This document shows, one piece after another, positions 1 through 5,247 of a stretch of DNA of 10,387 nucleotides; within the stretch, counting starts at the first letter, position 1, and each line of letters begins with the position of its first letter. The DNA comes from Candidatus Solincola jinzensis (GTDB lineage: Bacteria; Actinomycetota; Geothermincolia; Geothermincolales; RBG-13-55-18): NCBI GenBank assembly GCA_015711875.1, contig MU158534.1, positions 1-10,387 on the forward strand, written 5' to 3'. Under the pieces are notes generated by a model. The model did no database searches. It was not told the DNA's origin and saw nothing but the letters and a program-made list of their open reading frames with translations. A program made the translations under genes and the position numbers.

Positions 1-586
1 GCCGGAACATGTAGTCCCATTGCTTGGTGGCGTACCCGATGCGTGATATGGGGAGCCCCCAACCGATGACCCCCGTGAGCAGCTTGACGATCTCCTCGGG
101 CGGCACCAGGTTGAAGACCTTGGCGCCGGTGCAGATGGGGTTCCAGTAGTCGCAGAGCTCCCTGATGAGCGCCAGGTTCTCCTCCTCCGGCTCGGGGATG
201 ACCGTGCGGTCGTTATAGAGATCCTCGTTGAGCAGGAAAAGGATCTCCGGGTGCCAGACTATGGTGTGAGGCCGCGATCCCAGGTAGCCTACGATCTGCG
301 CGTGGTCCTGGATGAAGATGGTTATGTTATCGAACACGTTGGCCAGGGCCTTGGCGTAGCGCATGCGCAGGCTGTCCGCCTCGTTGGCCTTGAAGGCCTC
401 GGTGAAGAGCACCGCCCTCTCCAGGTCGACCTTCACCCCTGGGTTGTAGCCGGAACCCTTGGCCCCCTTCTTCCAGACCGCCTTGCGCAGGTAGTCGAGC
501 CGCTTGGAGCGTTTGTGCTCGGCCCACCACCACCATTGCCCGCTCTTTTCGATCTCCTCGATGGTCCTCGTCTCTACCGCTGACAT
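1..586 (-). CDS. Glycyl radical enzyme (PFL superfamily), N-terminal part, truncated by window edge
   Basis: Reading leftward from an ATG at 584-586 gives 195 open residues running off the window. An AGGGGGT-like ribosome binding site lies about 8 bases upstream. The fragment has features of the pyruvate formate-lyase-like N-terminal domain: an ER-x-L-x-TEAFK stretch near residues 56-66, an RYAKALANVFDN helix (76-87), then ITIFIQDHAQIVG (88-100) leading to a HPE motif (112-114). Four consecutive tryptophans at 18-21 are unusual. Glycyl radical enzymes use a backbone glycine radical, installed by a radical-SAM activase, and an active-site cysteine thiyl to break strong C-H, C-C or C-O bonds in the cytoplasm without oxygen. 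Both the catalytic cysteine and the glycine loop lie outside the window, so the reaction cannot be assigned. Candidates are an alkyl- or arylsuccinate synthase, an arylacetate decarboxylase or a diol/choline-type lyase. It shares strand with the ligase and crotonase genes further right. Confidence 0.85.
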   Translation of the reverse strand, partial: MSAVETRTIEEIEKSGQWWWWAEHKRSKRLDYLRKAVWKKGAKGSGYNPGVKVDLERAVLFTEAFKANEADSLRMRYAKALANVFDNITIFIQDHAQIVGYLGSRPHTIVWHPEILFLLNEDLYNDRTVIPEPEEENLALIRELCDYWNPICTGAKVFNLVPPEEIVKLLTGVIGWGLPISRIGYATKQWDYMFR

Positions 587-715
587 CACCTACCCCCTTA
601 TCGATCTTTCCACGATGTCTCCGTTACCTTGTCGCCAGGAACTCCAAGACATGGAAACTGGAAGATTTTGAGATTACCCCCTGTTCAACCGACCCCCTTT
701 GCTCTTTCCTCGTTG

Positions 716-750
716 GCTCCCCGCCGCGCCGCGCGATCCCGGCGGGGAGC
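716..750. repeat. Perfect 10-bp inverted repeat (GC-rich hairpin)
   Basis: GCTCCCCGCC at 716-725 is exactly complementary to GGCGGGGAGC at 741-750, with a 15-base loop. No T-run follows on either strand, so it is not a classical intrinsic terminator. A second hairpin (CCGGAC/GTCCGG, 805-825) and an inverted pair (CCAGGC 833-838 with GCCTGG 865-870) lie nearby. Together they would make a structured leader in the minus-strand transcript of the glycyl radical enzyme gene. Confidence 0.6.
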
Positions 751-945
751 GATTTCCCTTGCGCCGACTTTCTCGGCTTGGCCGCTCCGAAAAGGCCTCG
801 TCCCCCGGACTCCGACTCTGTCCGGGCGCGTGCCAGGCCTTACAACGCGGCCTCTATGCCGAAAGCCTGGGTGTTCTGAGGATATGTTGCGGACTCTGCG
901 ACTTTACTTGTGGCGAATCTGGCTATGAGGAGGTTGCGTCAGTTG

Positions 946-959
946 CGAATGATCATTCG
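946..959. promoter_or_regulatory. 14-bp perfect palindrome, possible operator
   Basis: CGAATGATCATTCG is identical to its reverse complement over 14 bases. Palindromes of this length with symmetric half-sites are typical of dimeric repressors. It lies about 45-60 bases inside the possible start of the minus-strand transcript for the glycyl radical enzyme. No regulator gene is in the window, so the role as operator is an inference. Confidence 0.35.
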
Positions 960-1008
960 TGCTTTATTCAGTTGTGCGTAACTGCCTTCCAGACTTAAGT
1001 TTCTACAC

Positions 1009-1037
1009 GTTATATTTAGTAACCAGTTATTAATAAA
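1009..1037 (-). promoter_or_regulatory. Weak candidate sigma70 promoter for the glycyl radical enzyme gene
   Basis: On the minus strand, TTTATT (1032-1037) and TATAAC (1009-1014) are separated by 17 bases. The -10 matches the consensus in five of six positions but the -35 in only three. It is in an AT-rich patch upstream of the glycyl radical enzyme and would give a leader of over 400 bases. Other hexamer pairs could be chosen in such AT-rich sequence. Confidence 0.3.
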
Positions 1038-1481
1038 GCTACGTATTGCCTGCTAGATTGCCGGATATTATGTTGTTTATTTTAGGGATGGTGAACATAA
1101 AATGCAAGGGGTAAATGTAGTGATTTCGTGCGGGTTTGGTTTTTCTATTCATGTCATACGGCACCTATGGTTGGGAAGGGTGGGAGGGGCCAGCGAAGTC
1201 CATCCGCTGGCCGTCTCCGACGGCTTCGAGGGATAGGTCTATTTGTTCGAGAGGCTTGCTTTTGCAGGTGAGGCCGGACAGGGGGATCGAAGTGTCGATG
1301 GAGGCTGTCGGGCAATACGGGAAACAGGCCAGGGCCAAGGAAAGAAGTTCCTTCCTCCGGACGGGGTGGTCGGAAAATGGATAGACTTACCGGTCGGCTT
1401 GGGGCACCGTCTGGTATCGGCCCGCTTCGATGGGGCGAAGACAAGGTCACCGAATACTTCCGACATCCAAAAAACTGTCTT

Positions 1482-1517
1482 TCTGGAGAAATAATCGGAA
1501 TCAACCAGACCATATAG
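1482..1517 (+). pseudogene. Remnant of the 3' end of a PepSY-type gene
   Basis: The last twelve codons before the TAG at 1515-1517 read SGEIIGINQTI-stop. The intact gene ending at 3901 finishes TGEILGINQTL-stop (from 3866). By hand count 27 of 36 bases agree and nearly all changes keep the same or a similar residue, as expected of a once-coding paralogue. Further upstream the similarity stops, although the frame stays open back to an ATG at 1377. What makes the match credible is the next element: a crotonase 3' end facing it, as in the intact locus. On its own, 36 bases would be weak evidence. Confidence 0.5.
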
Positions 1518-1535
1518 ACGGCTGCCTGTGTGAAT

Positions 1536-1586
1536 GGAACCATGGGCTCGGTGCTCCGGTGCACCCGACCGTAGCCCGCCGGTTCC
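1536..1586. repeat. Strong nested hairpin between two gene remnants
   Basis: Three nested stems can be read: GGAACC (1536-1541) with GGTTCC (1581-1586), GGGCT (1544-1548) with AGCCC (1573-1577), and CGGT (1549-1552) with ACCG (1568-1571). It lies between two convergent gene tails, where a bidirectional terminator would be expected. It occupies the same relative place as the larger inverted repeat at 3921-4027, but I see no clear sequence identity between them. Confidence 0.5.
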
Positions 1587-1607
1587 CCGCACAGCGGGAG
1601 GCCCGGC

Positions 1608-1733
1608 CTATTCCCCCTTGAAAACGGGGTCGCGCTTTTCGCGGGAGGCGGCGAGCCCCTCGCGCGCGTCCTCACTGGCCAGCGCGCGGCCCATGATCTG
1701 GTTGGTCTCCCGCCGCTCTTTCTCAACTCTTGG
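1608..1733 (-). pseudogene. Crotonase (enoyl-CoA hydratase family) C-terminal remnant
   Basis: Read on the minus strand this segment encodes about 40 residues ending ASREKRDPVFKGE-stop, including QIMGRALASEDAREGL. That closely matches the C-terminus of the intact crotonase at 4146-4946 (GRALASEDAREGLAAFREKR, then APVFKGE). By hand alignment 84 of the 93 bases from 1608 to 1700 are identical to 4146-4238. Similarity fades beyond 1700 and no upstream part of the gene is found. It is therefore a truncated duplicate or a relic of a second gene copy. Confidence 0.8.
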
Positions 1734-1956
1734 GAGCATGTCTTCGCTTCTTCATCCCGCCCACTCCAAGAGAAAGCACGCGCCGTATCATCGGGATTGA
1801 AAAATGAAGGCAAGACCGCTCGAGATCTGAGAAAGCCGCATCAAGGAGCCCAAAGGAGCAGTCTCCCGGACCGCGATGTTATGCCCTCACTCCTCTTCCA
1901 ATCAGGCAAGACCGGCTGTTTTTTCCATAAAATCGGAAACTTCGTCATTTTGCGAA

Positions 1957-1984
1957 TTGACGGGGGGGGGTGAAAACATATTAT
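1957..1984 (+). promoter_or_regulatory. Sigma70-like promoter with a G9 tract in the spacer
   Basis: TTGACG (1957-1962) and TATTAT (1979-1984) are separated by 16 bases, each matching the consensus in five of six positions. Reading the -10 as ATTATA (1980-1985) gives a 17-base spacer. The last base of the -35 and the first eight spacer bases form nine consecutive G (1962-1970). Slippage in that tract would change the spacer length and hence promoter strength. It points at the peptidase gene starting at 2106, leaving a leader of about 115 bases. Confidence 0.6.
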
Positions 1985-2105
1985 ACCCATAGGGTGGGGT
2001 TAACTTAAGCTAATGCGAATCAGGCCCAGAGGGGGTGAAGAACAACGCGAAGATCTGACTGGAACACATCCTTTTCCATTGCGTCACAAGATAAGGAGGT
2101 ATGCT

Positions 2106-2927
2106 ATGGGGAGATTTCTGGGAATCGGATTTGTTGCAGCTTCTATTTCCCTGCTTTGCGCCATGTTGGTATTGCCAGTAATTATCGGAAACTATACCGT
2201 TAACGCAGGGGGCTCTGGAACTCCATGGTGCGATAGATACGGTTTTATATATCCAGACGGGCTGAACACGTGGAGCGGAAATGCGTCCTTCTATGGTAAG
2301 CATTCAGGTATATTTGAGTACTGGGAATCTACAAACCCCAGCGTGCATTGGTCTATCTGTAACCATGCGCCGGCATGGCAGGGTTCAGCATACTACAACA
2401 AGCAGATCAACTACCCATATTCTTATCTGAGCGGAAACGGCCTATTTATATTTTTTGGCCACGGAGAGAGGCATTGCCTGGTGTTTACCAACGGGAGCTC
2501 GCACTCATATCTGTACGACCATTCAGACAACATCCCTTTCGGGCGTGCTGCCGTATCTTCGGCGATTGCAAGCTCTCATTATAAAATGGATTACATGAAA
2601 TTAGCCTATCTTGGAGGTTGCGAAACCGCTAAGGGCAGTTCCGGACATATTTCTTTCTGGTGGCGTTGTGGCAAGGGTACCGACACAGTGATCGGCTTTG
2701 CTGGTTTGCCCCTAGTCTGGCAAGCTGGTGAATATATCGAGGGATTCTTTTACTCTGCAATACATCAGAGTTGCAACATGTATTGGGCGGCATTGATAGC
2801 GGAGAACCGAGTAAGAAACGTCTTTGGAAACAACTACATGGGAGATATAGATACGAGAAAAACATGGGGAAGCATCCATACAAGAATTGATATCCCTACT
2901 TGGGGAATATATGAAGGGATGGAATAG
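2106..2927 (+). CDS. Secreted caspase-fold (clan CD, C25/CHAT-like) cysteine peptidase homologue
   Basis: The frame is open from 2013, but I choose the ATG at 2106 because AAGGAGGT (2093-2100) lies just before it and the protein then starts with a signal peptide (273 residues). Residues 4-28 are hydrophobic and VNA (32-34) is a plausible signal peptidase I site, so the product should act outside the membrane. The core has the two hallmarks of clan CD peptidases: a hydrophobic strand ending in GHG (LFIFFGHG, 113-120; His119) and a second ending in GCETA (170-175; Cys172). The spacing fits a caspase-type His/Cys dyad. A following VIGFAG strand (195-200) and a GEYIEGFFYSAI helix (208-219) also occur in bacterial members. 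No substrate can be read from the sequence. Codon use is AT-richer than the flanking genes. The PepSY-type gene follows after 32 bases, in one apparent operon. Confidence 0.7.
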   Translation: MGRFLGIGFVAASISLLCAMLVLPVIIGNYTVNAGGSGTPWCDRYGFIYPDGLNTWSGNASFYGKHSGIFEYWESTNPSVHWSICNHAPAWQGSAYYNKQINYPYSYLSGNGLFIFFGHGERHCLVFTNGSSHSYLYDHSDNIPFGRAAVSSAIASSHYKMDYMKLAYLGGCETAKGSSGHISFWWRCGKGTDTVIGFAGLPLVWQAGEYIEGFFYSAIHQSCNMYWAALIAENRVRNVFGNNYMGDIDTRKTWGSIHTRIDIPTWGIYEGME

Positions 2928-2959
2928 CGCCCTCTTGAAACTGGACGGAGGCGGCATTT

Positions 2960-3901
2960 ATGTTAAACGACAGTACAAGATCATATCGTAAGAAGCCCAT
3001 ATTCTTGATAGCGCTTATAGCAAGCTGTTCCGCAATTGCCGTCGTGTTGCTGACTATATTGCCGGCTAGCGCTAAGGAAAAGGCGGAGCGGATGATGAAG
3101 GATAAGATGCGCAGCGAGTTTGCAGATCTGGAAAAGGTCGAGCTTGCCGAGGAATTGGAAGGAATTAATGGGAAATATTATCAATATAACTTATATGACA
3201 GCAACGGAGAAATGATAGGCATGGTGACAGAGGATGCCTCCACAAAAACCATTCTCTCAATCGGGTATGACTACAAGCCTAACTATGGTCAGCCCGAACT
3301 GACACTTGAAGATGCGCATATGGTCGCAAAGAGTTATCTATCGAAATGGGGATATGTCTTATCGGAAGATTATGATCTCGTGAAAGAAGAGATAACCCAG
3401 GAATACTCCGATGTCGGCGATAAGCATGCATACATTTATCTGCTAACTTGGGTGCGGCGCGTGGGGGATATCACGATAGCCGAAGACGGTTGCGCAATGA
3501 AAATCGATGCGATAAGCGGCAACGTAATATATTGCAGTTTCCCTGCGGGGATAAACAAGGATTATAGTATTGCAGAAACAATAAAGCCGCAGATTTCTAA
3601 AGAGGATGCCTTGTCTATCGCCAGAAGCAATTGCTCTTCACCTGAGAAATTGTATCAGAGCGTTAGCTTGGACAGCAAAGAAGACTTGGAGAATGTCGAT
3701 ATCAGAGTTAAGGAAAACGTCGAGCTTATATACATGAAAGCAGACAAAGAGTATAGGCTTATAGATAGGGTTCATATTACGTATGAATACTATCCGAAAG
3801 AAGTTGAGGTCAATGAAGAAAACAGGATCGGCGTTAAAGGATATGTGATCGATATCGACGGTGTTACTGGAGAAATCCTTGGAATAAACCAGACATTGTA
3901 A
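2960..3901 (+). CDS. Exported YcdB/PepSY-like domain protein
   Basis: The 313-residue protein starts at an ATG with GGAGG at 2947-2951. Residues 12-36 form a hydrophobic signal segment ending in an ASA site (36-38), predicting export and cleavage. A cysteine in IASC (20-23) resembles a lipobox but sits in mid-helix, so lipidation is less likely. The mature part has two PepSY-like modules. One runs from TLEDAHMVAKSYL (115-127) to MKIDAISGNVIYC (180-192), like YcdB/YcdC repeats. The second runs from ISKEDALSIARSN (212-224) to YVIDIDGVTGEILGI (295-309). Both have the helix plus strand, ending in a D-x-x-(S/T)-G-x-(V/I) turn. PepSY domains occur in propeptides of M4 metallopeptidases and have been proposed to inhibit peptidases. 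Pairing with an exported peptidase gene suggests control, chaperoning or inhibition of that peptidase, which is inference. No enzymatic motif is seen. Confidence 0.7.
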   Translation: MLNDSTRSYRKKPIFLIALIASCSAIAVVLLTILPASAKEKAERMMKDKMRSEFADLEKVELAEELEGINGKYYQYNLYDSNGEMIGMVTEDASTKTILSIGYDYKPNYGQPELTLEDAHMVAKSYLSKWGYVLSEDYDLVKEEITQEYSDVGDKHAYIYLLTWVRRVGDITIAEDGCAMKIDAISGNVIYCSFPAGINKDYSIAETIKPQISKEDALSIARSNCSSPEKLYQSVSLDSKEDLENVDIRVKENVELIYMKADKEYRLIDRVHITYEYYPKEVEVNEENRIGVKGYVIDIDGVTGEILGINQTL

Positions 3902-3920
3902 ATATGGTCCTTCCCCCAGA

Positions 3921-4027
3921 AGTGTGGGCAGAAAAGCACGGTCGGCTTGGCGCCGATAAGGAAAGGTCCTGATCGTAAAAAAGCCGGCAAGCCATCGCGT
4001 ATCAATGTCGTGCGGGTTGCCCACACT
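3921..4027. repeat. 107-bp inverted-repeat element with nested stems
   Basis: AGTGTGGGCA (3921-3930) and TGCCCACACT (4018-4027) are perfect inverted termini. Inside, GCACG (3936-3940) pairs with CGTGC (4009-4013), GGCTTG (3944-3949) with CAAGCC (3988-3993), and AGGA (3959-3962) with TCCT (3967-3970), all properly nested. The element lies 20 bases after the PepSY-type gene and faces the crotonase 3' end. It could be a bidirectional terminator, a small palindromic mobile element (MITE/REP-like) or a structured RNA. No second copy is visible in the window. Confidence 0.55.
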
Positions 4028-4047
4028 TTATGGAATAGGGCCGTAAA

Positions 4048-4080
4048 TATTTACTTACAGAGTAGATGTAATAGTAAATA
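4048..4080. terminator. AT-rich hairpin downstream of the crotonase gene
   Basis: TATTTACT (4048-4055) pairs with AGTAAATA (4073-4080), with ACA/TGT inside. It overlaps a 12-base palindrome GTAAATATTTAC (4043-4054). It lies about 65 bases past the crotonase stop in the direction of transcription, and A/T-rich sequence follows, so it may end that transcript. A role as an AT-rich boundary of the neighbouring element is also possible. Confidence 0.3.
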
Positions 4081-4145
4081 AGCTTGGCGATCCGGTGTCC
4101 TCGGTTGGTTGCCAGCCGTTCCAGAATTCTGCCGGAGACGTGTCA

Positions 4146-4946
4146 CTATTCCCCCTTGAAAACGGGGGCGCGTTTTTCGCGGAAGGCGGCCAAGCCCTCG
4201 CGTGCGTCCTCGCTGGCCAGCGCACGGCCCATGATCTGGCCGATCTCTTCCCTCTCCTCCTCGGAGAGGGACGCCCGCTTGTCCATGATGCGCAACACGC
4301 GCTTGTGGCCGCTCACCGACAGGGGCGCGTTGGCCGCTATCTCCCGGGCCAGCCTCTCCGTGAACGCCTCCAGCTCTTCTTCGGGTACCAGGTAATCCAG
4401 CATCCCCATACCCAGGGCTTCCCGGCCCTCGAAGAGCCGCGCGGTGAAGAAGACCCGTTTGGTCACCGGCATACCCAGGTTGCGCACGAAGCGGTGCAGG
4501 CCCTCGGGAGGATAGACTATACCGAGCCTCGCCGGGGGCATGCCCATGCGGCAGCCCTCCGCTCCCACGCGGAGGTCGCAGGCCATGCTGGTCTCGCATC
4601 CCGCCCCCACGCAGTATCCCCTTATCATGGCGATGACCGGGAAGGGGCAGTCCTCGATGGCGTCGAGGCCGAACTGCAGCGGCCCCTTGCTCTCGATCTG
4701 GCGTTGCACGTCCTCAGGAATGCCCTCCGGGAGCGCAGATAGGTCCATGCCGGCGGAGAAGGCCTTGTCCCCGGCCCCCCTGAGTATGGCGCAGCGCACG
4801 CCGCCCTCGGAGGCGAGCTCCCCCAGGGCGCCGGCCAGCGACACCAGCAGGGTGGAGGAGAGCGCGTTGCGGCGGTGGGGGCGGTTTATGGTGAGCACCG
4901 CCAGCTCCCCTTTCCTCTCGACCAGCAGTTCCGCTTCCTCGTTCAT
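4146..4946 (-). CDS. Crotonase-family protein, methylmalonyl-CoA decarboxylase-like (or enoyl-CoA hydratase/isomerase)
   Basis: The 266-residue protein has the usual crotonase length and starts at an ATG preceded by a strong AAAGGAGG site. The oxyanion-hole parts are AFSAG (62-66) and VGAGCE (113-118). Glu118 corresponds to the first catalytic Glu of enoyl-CoA hydratase. The second Glu, in the usual GQPE motif, is replaced: the protein reads GMPPARLGIVY (135-145) with Pro138 at that place. The motif, Tyr145, the following GLH (149-151) and the C-terminal SEDAREGLAAFREKR (245-259) resemble E. coli methylmalonyl-CoA decarboxylase, where the equivalent Tyr contacts the substrate. That enzyme's His in FSAGHD is Met67 here. 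A simple hydratase is therefore less likely than decarboxylation or another enolate reaction, but the substrate is unknown. It lies downstream of the ligase gene on the same strand. A decayed copy of its 3' end is at 1608-1733. Confidence 0.85.
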   Translation of the reverse strand: MNEEAELLVERKGELAVLTINRPHRRNALSSTLLVSLAGALGELASEGGVRCAILRGAGDKAFSAGMDLSALPEGIPEDVQRQIESKGPLQFGLDAIEDCPFPVIAMIRGYCVGAGCETSMACDLRVGAEGCRMGMPPARLGIVYPPEGLHRFVRNLGMPVTKRVFFTARLFEGREALGMGMLDYLVPEEELEAFTERLAREIAANAPLSVSGHKRVLRIMDKRASLSEEEREEIGQIMGRALASEDAREGLAAFREKRAPVFKGE

Positions 4947-5247
4947 GTCATCCTCCTTTGCGAAAGCGACGGCGAGAGAGGACTCGCAGATACCACCCCT
5001 TGCCGGGGACGGTTTATGAGCGAGAAAACATCATATACAGCCCTTACAGCTCTGCCGAGGGCCGGCACCCGTGTTGCCATTGACAACGGACGTAGGGCGT
5101 TAATGGTTAATGCCATTCCATGCCGGCTCCAAACCCCTTGTTTCCATGATAGTCCCCGTTTCAATGATAGTCCCCGTTTCCATGATAGTCCTCCAGGCCG
5201 TCAGGCGGCTTCAGCCACCCGGCGGGACACCGCCCCCTGGGTGCTTC
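4947..5247. other. Gap between the crotonase and ligase genes
   Basis: This 301-bp gap between two same-strand genes contains no supportable gene. It holds the crotonase ribosome binding site at its left end, a small hairpin (AATGG 5102-5106 with CCATT 5113-5117) and three 18-bp tandem repeats. I found no convincing promoter, so I cannot tell whether the two genes share one transcript. Confidence 0.6.
5141..5194. repeat. Three tandem copies of an 18-bp repeat
   Basis: The unit TTTCCATGATAGTCCCCG occurs at 5141-5158, with one mismatch (CAATG for CCATG) at 5159-5176, and with a changed end (CTCC for CCCG) at 5177-5194. The unit length is a multiple of three, but the only frame through it is not supported as a gene. 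It lies in the gap between the ligase and crotonase genes. Confidence 0.85.

Larger units (their letters stand above)
587..1956. other. Gene-poor intergenic region with hairpins and decayed gene ends
   Basis: I see no convincing intact gene in this 1.4-kb stretch. Open frames here have no good ribosome binding site and no recognisable protein character. The left part (700-880) is GC-rich with several strong hairpins and would be the leader of the glycyl radical enzyme transcript if it starts near 1000. The part from about 960 to 1140 is AT-rich and could hold promoters. From 1482 to 1733 there are recognisable remains of two gene ends listed separately. The remainder (1140-1480 and 1735-1956) shows nothing I can identify. 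Confidence 0.6.

Noticed and set aside
1391..1402. 12-base match with 3939-3950 (CGGTCGGCTTGG)
   Set aside because: A match of this length is expected by chance in the window, and the flanking sequence does not align.
1154..1813. 219-codon minus-strand open frame
   Set aside because: It runs across the crotonase remnant in a different frame from the real one. Its sequence is low-quality and rich in Arg, Pro and Ser.
1833..1846. 14-base match with 7536-7549 (AAGCCGCATCAAGG)
   Set aside because: Similarity stops sharply at both ends. One such match is near what chance gives in 10 kb.
2013..2105. Upstream ATG (2013) as start of the peptidase
   Set aside because: There is no ribosome binding site before it and the added 31 residues are polar. 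The ATG at 2106 has AAGGAGGT and begins a signal peptide.
5141..5194. CRISPR array
   Set aside because: The repeats are directly adjacent with no spacers, so they are a simple tandem repeat.
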